Source of the DNA: Methylomonas subterranea
GTDB taxonomy: Bacteria > Pseudomonadota > Gammaproteobacteria > Methylococcales > Methylomonadaceae
NCBI RefSeq assembly: GCF_024505185.1
Contig: NZ_JANIBJ010000014.1
Span: forward strand, 1 to 64,000
Reading direction: 5' to 3'
DNA: 64,000 nt
The first letter of the stretch is position 1. Each line of letters begins with the position of its first letter. Of this stretch, positions 27,089 through 36,706 are shown one piece after another. The position numbers and the translations under genes are program-made. Below the pieces are notes generated by a model. It worked only from the letters and a program-made list of their open reading frames with translations, ran no database searches and was not told the origin of the DNA.

Positions 27089-30000
27089 CAGCTTTCCGCC
27101 ATGCTCACTGCTTCTTCGATATCGACCGCCACCATTCTGGACACCCCAGGCTCCCTCATGGTAACACCTGCCAAATGTTTTGCAATTTCCATTGTGACTT
27201 TGTTATGTGAAATGTATAAAAACTGTACGCTGGCTGACATGTCCTCCACCATCTTGGAAAATCGCACCACATTGGCATCGTCCAGCGGCGCATCCACTTC
27301 GTCCAGCAGACAAAACGGCGCCGGATTCAGTTCGAAAATCGAAAACACCAAGGCCACCGCCGTCAGGGCTTTTTCGCCGCCGGACAGCAAATGAATCGAA
27401 CTGTTACGCTTGCCCGGCGGCCGGGCGATGATGTTGACGCCGGCTTCCAGCACATCCTGTTCGGTCAGCTCCAGATAAGCCTGGCCACCGCCGAACAAAC
27501 GCGGAAACTTTTCCTGCAAGCCGCTATTGATTTTGTCGAAGGTTTCCTTAAAGCGCTGGCGGCTTTCCCTGTCGATTTTGCTAATAGCCTGATCCAACGA
27601 GTTTAACGCCTCCATCAAATCATCATGCTGTTCGGTTAAAAACTTCATGCGCTCGGACTGGGTTTTGTACTCCTCGATTGCGGTCAAATTGATGGAACCC
27701 AGTCTTTCGATCTGCTCCGCCAGTTCATCCACCCGGCTTTTCCAGCTAGATTCCCTGGCGTCGGCCGGCAGCTTCGCCAATATCTGTTGCGGGTCGGCAT
27801 CCGCTTCGCTCAATTGCTCGGCCACCGTTTGCTGGCGAACCCGGCTATCCTGCTGCTCGAAGCGTACCTTATCCAGGGCTTCCTTCTGCTTTTCCAAATC
27901 GCGCTGGGTTTGGGAATAAAGCTCAGCCAGCTGACTGACGCTTTGTTCGCTGGCCTGTTGCGCCTGGCGTTCGGCCGCCAGCCCGGTTTCGAAGCCTACC
28001 TTTTTCTCCAGCAACTGCTCCAGCAGCATTTTCTCGTCGTCCAGCGGCGTCAGGCTGAAAGCCAGTTTATGTTCCAGCTCGGCGATGCGATCGGCGGACT
28101 GTCGATGCTGCACCAACAGCCGTTCGATCTGCTTGGCTGTCAAGCCCTCGGAGGCCTTTAACGATTCGATTTGCGCGTGCAGACGCTGCAAATGCCGGCG
28201 GGCTTCATCCACCGAGGTGTCGGTATCCTGTTGTTGCGACTGAATTTGCCGGCTCAATTGTTCCAATTGCAGTTTTTTGTCGCCCAGTTCGCCCAAGGCC
28301 AGCTCGGCATCCTGTTTGATCAATTCGGCTTCGGAAATACTCTCGGCGTTTTCGGCCAAATGTTGGCCGATTTCCTCGATCTCGTGATCCAGCTGTTCCA
28401 GGCGGCGCTTTTGCTGCTCGAAGCGGGCGGACTGGGCGCTGAACTCCGCGCTCTTGGCGGAATATTCGGCGCTCAATAGTTTCTCTTGCCGCTGGTATTG
28501 CTCGCGATTAGCCTCGGCGGTTTTCAAGGCCTGTTCGCTGTCCGCCAGATGTTGCTCGTCTTCTACTATCGCCGACTGCAATTCGGACTGCAACAGCTTC
28601 AATTCGCGCAATTCCTTTTCCCGGTGCAGCACACCGGCCTTGCTATCGCTGCCCCGGCTGATTTTGATCCAATCCCTGCCCATCCATGTGCCGTCCGCCA
28701 AAACCACCGACTCGCTCCCCCGCAACTCCATTTGTCTGGCTTGCGCCAGCGTATCGGCGCAATAAATTCCGCTCAACAGACTGGACAAATCCCAACGGCC
28801 GCGCAGTTTTCCGGCCAAGCCGGCAGCCGCCGCCGAGACGTCTGTATCCGCGGGATGCGTTTCGAATACAATCAACGATTGCTTGCTGAGTTCCTGTAGC
28901 TCCGCAAGGATACTGTCGGCATTGTCGACGCATATCGCTTCCAGGTAGCTACCCAATACGGTCTCGACGGCGGTTTCCCAACCCTCTTCCGCCTCCAGAA
29001 ATTCGGCCAATCGCGGTTGCCGTTCCAAACCGACCTGCTCCAACCACGCCGCCAGCTCTTTTTTATCCTTGCCCATGGCGTGCTGTTGCAATAATTCCAG
29101 CGAACTGATCTTACCGTTCACTTTTTGCAATTGGGCGCGGCGCTCATGCAAACGCTCGTGCAACTCTTTGATCTCCGGACGCAAGCCGGCAATCCGTTGC
29201 AATACATCCTCTAACTGCTGCTGCAGCAGGGCGCGTTCGGTTTCGATCAGCTCGATACCGCTTTCCAGGCTTTCCAGTTCGAATTGCAACTGGGCATCGG
29301 CCAAGCCTTCCCGTTCGCCTTGCAATTTATCCAGGCGGGCCTGTAACTGGCGACTTTGGTTTTCCAGTTGAATCAACTTGGTGCGCTGCACCTCGGCCTG
29401 CTCCCTATAAGCGGCGTTTTCGGCCAAGAAAGCCTCCCATTGCCGTTGCCACTGTTGTTTTCTGGCCTGCGCGTCCTGCTGTATACCCAACAGTTCTTCC
29501 TCGCGTTCCTTGGCGACAATCAGCGTTTCTTCCGCTTCCATCAAGGTCTGGCGGATTTCTTCCAACTGCAACCTATCCTGTTCGCATTCGCCTTGCGCCC
29601 GCTCCGCCTGCTGTTGCAGGCGTTCGATTTCGAGCAGGGTTTCTTCATGACTCTTTTCGCTATGCTTGATGGCCTGCTCCAGCCGGCCGATTTCGCCGAC
29701 CACGGCGTAATATTCCGCCTGGGTGCCGTCCAACTGCTTCTGCTGGGCTTTTTGCTCGCCGCGCTTCAACTCCATGGTTTTTTCGGTATCGCGCAACAAC
29801 ACAAACAAACGGTTGTGCTCGGCGGCGATGCCTTGCAGCTTGTCTTCCAGCTGCTGGGCATGTTGCTGAAAGTTTTGCCAGCGCATGGCCAGCAATTCTT
29901 GTTTGTACTGGCGTTCCTGTTTTTTCAGTTCGGTATATTTCTCGGCCTTTTCCGCCTGCTTGGCCAGATTTTTAATCTGCTTTTCCACTTCGTCGCGCAA

Positions 30001-30588
30001 ATCCTCCAAGCGTTCCAGATTCTCGCGGGTATGCCGCATGCGGGTCTCGGTCTCCGAACGGCGCTCTTTATATTTGGAAATGCCGGCGGCTTCCTCGATA
30101 TGCACCCGCAAGTCTTCGGGTTTGGCTTCCACCATGCGGGATATGGTGCCCTGTTCGATGATGGCGTAACTGCGCGAACCCAAACCGGTACCCAAAAACA
30201 GGTCGGTAATGTCCTTGCGCCGACATTTGGAACCGTTCAACATAAACAGGGATTGACCGTCGCGGCTGACCTGGCGCTTGATGGAGATACTGGCGTATTT
30301 GGCATATTCGCCGCCGGCCTTGCCCTCGCTGTTGTCGAATACCAACTCCACCGAAGCCATGCCGACCGGCTTGCGTCCCGACGAGCCGTTGAAAATCACG
30401 TCGGCCATGTTGCCGCCGCGCAGATGCTTGGCGGAACTTTCCCCCATCACCCAGCGTACCGCGTCGATGATGTTGGATTTGCCGCAACCGTTCGGCCCGA
30501 CGATGGCGGTCAAATTGCCGCTAATCGGTATGCTGGTGGGATCGACAAAGGATTTAAAACCCGAAAGTTTGATTTTCTCCAGTTTCAT
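27088..30588 (-). CDS. smc: Chromosome segregation protein SMC
   Basis: A condensin ATPase that compacts and separates sister chromosomes. The protein has 1166 residues, the family norm. The N-terminal ATPase half has Walker A GPNGCGKS at 31-38. Long coiled coils rich in Gln, Glu and Leu flank a hinge at about 505-650, and the C-terminal half carries the signature LSGGEKALTA and Walker B LLDEVDAPLDD. The ATG at 30588 (MKLEKIKLSGFKSF) is the universal SMC start; the open frame continues 58 codons upstream without likeness to SMC. This is the smc rather than the mukB type of condensin. scpA and scpB are not in the window. Confidence 0.96.
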   Translation of the reverse strand: MKLEKIKLSGFKSFVDPTSIPISGNLTAIVGPNGCGKSNIIDAVRWVMGESSAKHLRGGNMADVIFNGSSGRKPVGMASVELVFDNSEGKAGGEYAKYASISIKRQVSRDGQSLFMLNGSKCRRKDITDLFLGTGLGSRSYAIIEQGTISRMVEAKPEDLRVHIEEAAGISKYKERRSETETRMRHTRENLERLEDLRDEVEKQIKNLAKQAEKAEKYTELKKQERQYKQELLAMRWQNFQQHAQQLEDKLQGIAAEHNRLFVLLRDTEKTMELKRGEQKAQQKQLDGTQAEYYAVVGEIGRLEQAIKHSEKSHEETLLEIERLQQQAERAQGECEQDRLQLEEIRQTLMEAEETLIVAKEREEELLGIQQDAQARKQQWQRQWEAFLAENAAYREQAEVQRTKLIQLENQSRQLQARLDKLQGEREGLADAQLQFELESLESGIELIETERALLQQQLEDVLQRIAGLRPEIKELHERLHERRAQLQKVNGKISSLELLQQHAMGKDKKELAAWLEQVGLERQPRLAEFLEAEEGWETAVETVLGSYLEAICVDNADSILAELQELSKQSLIVFETHPADTDVSAAAAGLAGKLRGRWDLSSLLSGIYCADTLAQARQMELRGSESVVLADGTWMGRDWIKISRGSDSKAGVLHREKELRELKLLQSELQSAIVEDEQHLADSEQALKTAEANREQYQRQEKLLSAEYSAKSAEFSAQSARFEQQKRRLEQLDHEIEEIGQHLAENAESISEAELIKQDAELALGELGDKKLQLEQLSRQIQSQQQDTDTSVDEARRHLQRLHAQIESLKASEGLTAKQIERLLVQHRQSADRIAELEHKLAFSLTPLDDEKMLLEQLLEKKVGFETGLAAERQAQQASEQSVSQLAELYSQTQRDLEKQKEALDKVRFEQQDSRVRQQTVAEQLSEADADPQQILAKLPADARESSWKSRVDELAEQIERLGSINLTAIEEYKTQSERMKFLTEQHDDLMEALNSLDQAISKIDRESRQRFKETFDKINSGLQEKFPRLFGGGQAYLELTEQDVLEAGVNIIARPPGKRNSSIHLLSGGEKALTAVALVFSIFELNPAPFCLLDEVDAPLDDANVVRFSKMVEDMSASVQFLYISHNKVTMEIAKHLAGVTMREPGVSRMVAVDIEEAVSMAES

Positions 30589-30828
30589 GACTGGCGGGGT
30601 ACGCTCAAGACGGTTTACAAAGCCGGCTATTATCGTCGATAAGCAGGCTTTTTTGGAATGGAATTTGATTTGCGCATTCAAATCACCGGCATCAACAGGC
30701 GGGAATCGCATGCGCGGCGCAATTTTACCGAACAAATCGAAATCGACTTCAAATTCACGCACTTTTAGTATGGCAAGCGCTGGCGAACTTGGTATATTTG
30801 TAAGCTAAATCTTACACGAGGTTGAGCC

Positions 30829-30846
30829 ATGGCCCAGCGTATATGA
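30829..30846 (+). CDS. Possible five-codon leader ORF
   Basis: ATG-GCC-CAG-CGT-ATA-TGA follows a good ribosome site (GAGG at 30818-30821, seven bases away). Its stop overlaps the start of the large CHASE gene as ATGA (30843-30846). The main gene has no ribosome site of its own at normal distance, so its translation may depend on ribosomes that finish this mini-ORF. The alternative is initiation of the main gene at the TTG at 30822, which lies right against the GAGG and is unlikely. Confidence 0.45.
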   Translation: MAQRI

Positions 30847-33800
30847 ACAAAATTACCAGGCAATTGCTACTCGCTTGGACGCTGCTGAGCCTCGGATTGC
30901 TGACCACCGTTTACGGTAGCTGGTGGGCAAAACAGGCGATCGACGCCGACGTCCTGCGCCAGTTTGCCTTTGCCTGCGATCACGTAACCTTAAAAATTCG
31001 CGAGCGGCTGGGCGCCTATGCCATGACGCTGCGTAGCGGCGCCGCCTTGTTCGATGCATCCACCTTGGTGACTCGCCAGGACTGGAAAATTTTCACCGAA
31101 GCCCTGCGCGCCCAGGACAGTATTCCGGGCGTACAAGGCATTGGTTTTGCCGAGGCGATAGCACCGGAGCGCCTGGCTGGCCATATTGCCCGCGTTCGCG
31201 GCGAAGGTTTCCCGGAATACCGGGTCCATCCCGCCGGCGAGCGCGCATTCTATAGCGCCATCGTTTATCTGGAGCCATTCCGCGACCGCAATTTGCGCGC
31301 CTTCGGTTACGACATGTTTTCCGAGCCGGTAAGACGAAGCGCGATGGAACAGGCTCGCGATAGCGGCCAAGCCGCTTTGTCGGGCAAGGTCAGACTGATA
31401 CAGGAGACGGACAAGGAAGTCCAGCCGGGCACCTTGATGTATGTGCCGGTTTATAGCCAAGACCTGCCGCGCAACAATGTGGCGCAACGCCGCCAAGCCC
31501 TGGTTGGCTGGGTATACAGTCCCTACCGCATGAACGATCTGATGTCCGGCATCCTGGGCGACTGGCGGCAACGCGGGGATCAAGTTATCGGCCTGCGTAT
31601 CCATGACGGCGGCGTGGACTCGCCGGACACGCTGTTGTTCGCCAGCCAGCAAACGGCCGCGGAGGACGCGACATGGTTGCAACAGCGCCGCCTGATCAAT
31701 TTCAACGGCCGGCCGTGGCTGTTGGTATTCGACCGGTTCGGCGGCCCATTTCATATCAGTCATGCACCGGCATGGGCCATACTGCTGGGCGGCATCGCGC
31801 TTAGCGGCCTGCTGTTTAACCTGATGCGGGCCAGGATTTTCAGCCAGATTACCGCCACCCGCATGGCCGACGACTTGACCCGCGAAATCCGCCATCGGGA
31901 ACAATTGCTGAAGGATAGCGAATACCGTTGGCATACTGCCCTGGAGGGATTGGGCGACGGAGTCTGGGATTGGAATATGGCCGAAAACCGGGTGTTTTTT
32001 TCCAGACGTTGGAAGGAAATGCTCGGCTTCGCTGAAGACGAAATTCAGGACAGCTTCATCGAATGGGAAAGCCGCATACATCCGGACGACAAGACCGACA
32101 TTCTGGCGGCGGTACGGGCCTACCTGGAAGGTGCCTCCCCATCCTATGCCGAGGAACATAGATTGCTGCATAAGGACGGCGGCTGGCGCTGGATCTTGAC
32201 CCGCGGCGTGGTGGTTGCCCGCGACGACAACGGCAGGCCCTTGCGCATGATAGGCACGCATCTGGACATCACCGAACGCAAACGCATGGAACAGTCCCTG
32301 AGTTTTCGCCAGTTCAGTCTGGATCATGCGGGGGAGGAATTGTTTTGGCTGGACCGAAATGCCCGCATCCTGGACGCCAATAAAACCGCTTGCCAAAAAC
32401 TCGGCTACAGCCACCAGGAATTATGCCAGCTGACCATTGCCGACCTCGACCCCTATTACCCGATGGAGCGGTGGCCGGAGCATTGGCGGGAGTTGAAACT
32501 CAACAAGAGCCTGCGTTTCGAATCCGCTCACAAGCGTAGCGACGGCACGATAATCCCGGTCGAAATAGTCGCCAACTACTTCGAGTACGACGGCAAGGAG
32601 TTCAATTGCGCATTGGCACACGATATCAGCGAGCGCAAACAGGCGGAAGAAACCTTAAAAGCGCTGCAATCCCGGCTGCAATTTCTGCTTGAATCCACAC
32701 CCGCCATCATTTATGCCCGCCGGGCCTCGGGCAGTTTCGACACCACCTTTATCAGCGAGAATATCATTGCTCAATTGGGTTATCGGCCGGAGGATTTTAT
32801 CGGCGAAAGCGGTTTCTGGCTTAACCGCATTCATCCGGAAGATCGCGCCCGGGTGTTGGCGGAACTGCCGCAAGCCTTTCACGGCGGCCCGCATAAACAG
32901 GAGTACCGTTTTTTGCATAAAGACGGCGAATACCGCTGGATGCATGACGAACTGGTGCTGATTCGGGACAGCGAAGGCAAGCCCTTGGAACTGGTCGGCT
33001 ACTGGTCCGATATCAGCGACCGCAAAAAAGCCGAGGATGAGTTGCGCATTGCCGCCGCCACTTTCGAAACCCACGAAGCCATCATGATTACCGATGCAAT
33101 GGCTAATATTCTGCGGGTCAACCAGGCTTTCGAGCACATTACCGGTTTTTCCGCCGCCGAAGTGATAGGCCGGAATCCGCGCATTTTGAGTTCCGGGCGC
33201 CACGATAAGAGCTTCTATCAGGCCATGTGGGCACAATTGCTCACCGCGGGAACCTGGGAAGGCGAGATCTGGGACAGACGCAAGAACGGCCAAATCTACC
33301 CGAAATGGCTGACCATTACCGCCTTGAAGGACATCCGCAACCAACCCACCGAGTACGTGGCCATCTTTACCGACATCACCGAACGCAAACAGGCGGAAGA
33401 GGAAATCCGTCATCTGGCGTTTTACGACCCCCTGACCAAATTGCCCAATCGCCGCCTGCTGCTCGACCGTTTGCATCTGGCCCTGCTGGCATCCGAACGC
33501 AGCAGGCAATACGGTGCCCTGCTGTTCCTGGACATGGACAAATTCAAATCCCTCAACGATACCCTGGGACATAACATCGGCGACTTAATGCTGATCGAAG
33601 TAGCCGAACGCATCAAAACCAGCATCCGCGAAGTGGATACCGTGGCGCGGTTCGGCGGCGACGAATTCGTGGTGCTGTTCGAAAATATCGGCGATGCGGC
33701 CGAGGAAGCCTCCCAACGCGTCAGCCTGATTGCGGAAAAAATCCGCGCCTGCCTGACCCTGCCGTTCCACTTTCAACCGCATATTCATATCAGCTCGCCC

Positions 33801-34733
33801 AGCATAGGCGTGTGTTTATTCCAGGGCCACGCGCTGGCGGCTGACGACGTGATCAAACAAGCCGACATTGCCATGTATCACGCCAAAAACAGCGGCCGCA
33901 ACCGGGTGCATTTCTTCGACCCGGCTTTACAGCATACCGTGGAATGGCGCGCCGCCATGGAGTCGGATTTACGCAAGGCATTAGCCCAACGGCAACTGCA
34001 ACTGTATTATCAAATTCAATACGATAACCGGGACCGGCCTTTCGGCGCGGAGGCCTTGCTGCGCTGGACCCACCCGGAGCGGGGCATGATTTCGCCGGCC
34101 CAATTCATCCCGATCGCCGAGGAAACCGGCTTGATACTGGACATAGGCCTTTGGGTAGTCGAAACCGCCTGCCGGCAACTGGAGGCATGGCGCAACAGCG
34201 AGCGCACCCGCAACCTGATACTGGCCATCAATGTCAGCGCCCACCAATTCATGATGCCGGACTTTGTCGAGTCGATAGCGAACATCGTGCGGACGCACGC
34301 CATCGTCCCCGAAAGCCTGAAGCTGGAACTAACCGAAAGCGTGATTTTGCACGATATCGACGATGTGGTGAACAAAATGCTCGCCTTGCGGGCACTGGGC
34401 GTCCGCTTGTCCCTGGACGATTTCGGCACGGGTTACTCATCCTTGTCTTACCTGAAACGGCTGCCTATCGATCAAGTCAAAATCGACCAAAGCTTTGTAC
34501 GGGATATCGCGACCGACGCCAACGACGCGATGATGGTGAAAAACATCATCGACATTGCCTTGAATTTTCAGCTGAATGTTATCGCAGAAGGGGTTGAAAC
34601 CGAACAACAGTTTCAATTTTTGAAACAAAACGGCTGCATGGCCTACCAGGGTTACTTTTTCGGCAAGCCCTTGCCCATCGACGAGTTTGAAGCGCAATTG
34701 CTGTCGCAATCCCCGCTTACATTGCAAACCTAG
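30843..34733 (+). CDS. CHASE-PAS-GGDEF-EAL membrane c-di-GMP protein
   Basis: A 1296-residue inner-membrane protein able in principle to make and break c-di-GMP. A membrane helix at about 5-27 is followed by a periplasmic CHASE sensor (about 60-270, including GVQGIGFAEAI and FGYDMFSEPVRR), then a second helix near 305-325. Cytoplasmic PAS/PAC units begin near 365, 490, 615 and 745. The GGDEF motif is intact at 938-942 with an RxxD inhibitory site (REVD) before it. EAL is intact from residue 1070 (GAEALLRW), with DDFGTGYSSLSYL later. CHASE domains sense small extracellular molecules; which one is unknown. The gene is divergent from smc and preceded by a mini-ORF that may couple its translation. 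Confidence 0.93.
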   Translation: MNKITRQLLLAWTLLSLGLLTTVYGSWWAKQAIDADVLRQFAFACDHVTLKIRERLGAYAMTLRSGAALFDASTLVTRQDWKIFTEALRAQDSIPGVQGIGFAEAIAPERLAGHIARVRGEGFPEYRVHPAGERAFYSAIVYLEPFRDRNLRAFGYDMFSEPVRRSAMEQARDSGQAALSGKVRLIQETDKEVQPGTLMYVPVYSQDLPRNNVAQRRQALVGWVYSPYRMNDLMSGILGDWRQRGDQVIGLRIHDGGVDSPDTLLFASQQTAAEDATWLQQRRLINFNGRPWLLVFDRFGGPFHISHAPAWAILLGGIALSGLLFNLMRARIFSQITATRMADDLTREIRHREQLLKDSEYRWHTALEGLGDGVWDWNMAENRVFFSRRWKEMLGFAEDEIQDSFIEWESRIHPDDKTDILAAVRAYLEGASPSYAEEHRLLHKDGGWRWILTRGVVVARDDNGRPLRMIGTHLDITERKRMEQSLSFRQFSLDHAGEELFWLDRNARILDANKTACQKLGYSHQELCQLTIADLDPYYPMERWPEHWRELKLNKSLRFESAHKRSDGTIIPVEIVANYFEYDGKEFNCALAHDISERKQAEETLKALQSRLQFLLESTPAIIYARRASGSFDTTFISENIIAQLGYRPEDFIGESGFWLNRIHPEDRARVLAELPQAFHGGPHKQEYRFLHKDGEYRWMHDELVLIRDSEGKPLELVGYWSDISDRKKAEDELRIAAATFETHEAIMITDAMANILRVNQAFEHITGFSAAEVIGRNPRILSSGRHDKSFYQAMWAQLLTAGTWEGEIWDRRKNGQIYPKWLTITALKDIRNQPTEYVAIFTDITERKQAEEEIRHLAFYDPLTKLPNRRLLLDRLHLALLASERSRQYGALLFLDMDKFKSLNDTLGHNIGDLMLIEVAERIKTSIREVDTVARFGGDEFVVLFENIGDAAEEASQRVSLIAEKIRACLTLPFHFQPHIHISSPSIGVCLFQGHALAADDVIKQADIAMYHAKNSGRNRVHFFDPALQHTVEWRAAMESDLRKALAQRQLQLYYQIQYDNRDRPFGAEALLRWTHPERGMISPAQFIPIAEETGLILDIGLWVVETACRQLEAWRNSERTRNLILAINVSAHQFMMPDFVESIANIVRTHAIVPESLKLELTESVILHDIDDVVNKMLALRALGVRLSLDDFGTGYSSLSYLKRLPIDQVKIDQSFVRDIATDANDAMMVKNIIDIALNFQLNVIAEGVETEQQFQFLKQNGCMAYQGYFFGKPLPIDEFEAQLLSQSPLTLQT

Positions 34734-34753
34734 ACCCGCCGCGTCACCAAGGG

Positions 34754-35641
34754 CTAATCGAGCGCAAAACCAACTTCCAGCAGTTCCAGTGTTTGCCGCC
34801 TGATCTGCTCCGAGACAGCCGAATCCAGTCGCGCCAGCCAACGCGGGGGAATTTGCCCCAAGCCATGCAAAGCACCGGCCAGCATGCCGGCCAAGGCTCC
34901 GGTGGTGTCGGCATCGCCGCCTTGATTGACGGTGGCGACAACACAGGCTTCGAAACCCTCGGTATTAAAAAAATGGTGCAGCACCGTTTGCACTGTGTCG
35001 ACGATATAAGCACTGGCCTTGCCCGGATAGGGCTGATAGGCGAATTCGCCGAATTGGCCTATCAGGCTATCGATTTCCGTTTTGCAGTCCGCCAAGGCCT
35101 CGCCTTTTATCAGCCGGCCGGTCAACCGGCCCAGCGCCAGCGTGGCGGCGTCGGATAACGGGTGATTATGGGTAATATGCGCTTGCTGCAAGCTCCAGGC
35201 AGGGAAATCCTCCGACCTGCGCAAGGTTGCCAGCACCACCGGCAGATTGCGCATGCAGGCACCGTTACCGGCCTCGTCGTCGCGCGGCTCGCCCCGCAAA
35301 ACACCGCTGTCGCGGTAGCGCAAAATACCGCGTCGGCAGGTGTTGCCTATGTCCGGCGGCTCGCTTTCCAGCCAGGCGACGAAATTATCGGCGACGACAC
35401 TCAACGTCCAACCCCGCCGCCGAAGAATCGCGTCCCCAAGCGCCAGCGACATCTGGGTATCGTCGGTGACCTGCCCGGCCGCCAAACCCAGCCAGCCGCC
35501 GCCCGTGATTTCGCTGTGCACGCCGTGGCGCTTTTGAATCTGTCGGGGCGTCATAAACTCCACCGTCGCCCCCAGCGCGTCGCCGCAGGCAAAGCCCAAA
35601 TAAGCGCCCAGCGCCCTATCCAATAACTGCCGCTCCATCAT
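34754..35641 (-). CDS. draG: ADP-ribosyl-dinitrogenase reductase hydrolase (DraG)
   Basis: Removes ADP-ribose from an Arg of nitrogenase iron protein and so reactivates nitrogen fixation. The 295-residue all-helical ADP-ribosylglycohydrolase has the binuclear metal motifs TDDTQM at 59-64 and GGDADTTGA at 241-249 (D243, D245). Its length and these positions fit DraG of known diazotrophs. It lies 10 bases after draT in the same direction. The superfamily has other substrates, but linkage to draT makes nitrogenase control by far the likeliest role. No nif gene is in the window. Confidence 0.93.
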   Translation of the reverse strand: MMERQLLDRALGAYLGFACGDALGATVEFMTPRQIQKRHGVHSEITGGGWLGLAAGQVTDDTQMSLALGDAILRRRGWTLSVVADNFVAWLESEPPDIGNTCRRGILRYRDSGVLRGEPRDDEAGNGACMRNLPVVLATLRRSEDFPAWSLQQAHITHNHPLSDAATLALGRLTGRLIKGEALADCKTEIDSLIGQFGEFAYQPYPGKASAYIVDTVQTVLHHFFNTEGFEACVVATVNQGGDADTTGALAGMLAGALHGLGQIPPRWLARLDSAVSEQIRRQTLELLEVGFALD

Positions 35642-35651
35642 ATATCCCCGT

Positions 35652-36554
35652 TTAACGCTGTACCTTGACCCGATAATCCCCGCCTATCGCCAAATATTCG
35701 GCTTCGCCGTGCAAGGCATGATGCGGCAGTAATTCGTTGAAAAAGATCAGCTTCACTACCGGCACTTGCACCTCCAGTATATATGCGCCAAATTCGCCGG
35801 CAATGCCACGCCTATCGGTAAACGACACCAGACTGTTGAAACGCACGACTTTTTGAGTTTTATCCGCCCCCACCACGCCGTGCTCATCCAGGGTATCGAC
35901 GCCGCGATACAGGGTGATATGGCGATCGGCCGGTATCTGAAAGCGTTCTATCACCCATTGGCAATATTCGTACAGCAAATCCAACTGCATATAAATACAG
36001 TTGTTATGGTAGCGGCTGTTCATCTTTTCCTCGATATAAACCAACCAATCCTTATCCATAAAACCGATCAGCGGCTGTTTGTGAAAACTCGGGAACAAAC
36101 CGAAACGGCTTTCCACCCAACCTTTAAAAACCGCGCCCTGGGCATTGTTGGAATCCAAGCCCCAATCCTGTATCAGACGCAAATAGCTGTTCCGAAAGCG
36201 CCGCCGGCCTTGTTTATCCACGCCCAGGCGCTGCTCCGTTTCAAAACCGAATACCACGCACATGTAATCCTGAAATACCCGCCCGCAAGTCGCCAAATCC
36301 TGCTGTTGAGCCAGTTTGTCAAACAAGCCCGCCGCCGCTTCGCGGGTACCGGCGATATGCAGGGCTTGCGGATTGTCATTGAAAAGCGGGCTGGCCATGC
36401 ATTCGGTGGCAATGCCGATCAGGTTGGTGCTGTGACCGTGGAGAGAAATTGCGGACATCAATTCATGCAAATAGCCAAGTAAAAGCGCAATCTTCACATC
36501 AAATTCATGATTAAACCAGTCCTCGCCGCTAGACTGGCATTTTTGCGTTTGCAC
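35652..36554 (-). CDS. draT: NAD+-dinitrogen-reductase ADP-D-ribosyltransferase (DraT)
   Basis: Transfers ADP-ribose from NAD+ to an Arg of nitrogenase iron protein, switching fixation off when ammonium is available or energy falls. The 300-residue length matches the family. The central region with ITLYRGVDTLDEH and RFNSLVSFTDRR is the likely Arg/Ser part of the ADP-ribosyltransferase fold, and the C-terminal VKLIFFNELLP...GEAEYLAIGG segment supplies the late Glu. draT precedes draG as in Rhodospirillum and Azospirillum. Its activity normally depends on PII proteins, which are not encoded here. Confidence 0.93.
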   Translation of the reverse strand: MQTQKCQSSGEDWFNHEFDVKIALLLGYLHELMSAISLHGHSTNLIGIATECMASPLFNDNPQALHIAGTREAAAGLFDKLAQQQDLATCGRVFQDYMCVVFGFETEQRLGVDKQGRRRFRNSYLRLIQDWGLDSNNAQGAVFKGWVESRFGLFPSFHKQPLIGFMDKDWLVYIEEKMNSRYHNNCIYMQLDLLYEYCQWVIERFQIPADRHITLYRGVDTLDEHGVVGADKTQKVVRFNSLVSFTDRRGIAGEFGAYILEVQVPVVKLIFFNELLPHHALHGEAEYLAIGGDYRVKVQR

Positions 36555-36706
36555 GGCACACTATGCGCAAGCCATCGGCCCGGAAACCGGCCATGACCAC
36601 GCGTTTTGCGCCCGCTTCGCCGCGATGATCGGCTTTTGGTCATTTAACTGTTACATTAGCTGCCAATTTCAACGTTTAAGCACCCGGACGGATCGTTTAA
36701 TCTCCC

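Noticed and set aside
30589-30762. 58-codon upstream extension of smc
   Set aside because: SMC proteins begin with the M-x-L-x-x-I-x-L-x-GFKSF pattern, which occurs exactly at 30588; the extension has no likeness to the family.
30990-32414. 474-codon minus-strand frame opposite the CHASE domain gene
   Set aside because: Antisense shadow of the CHASE-PAS region, with low-complexity translation and no motif.
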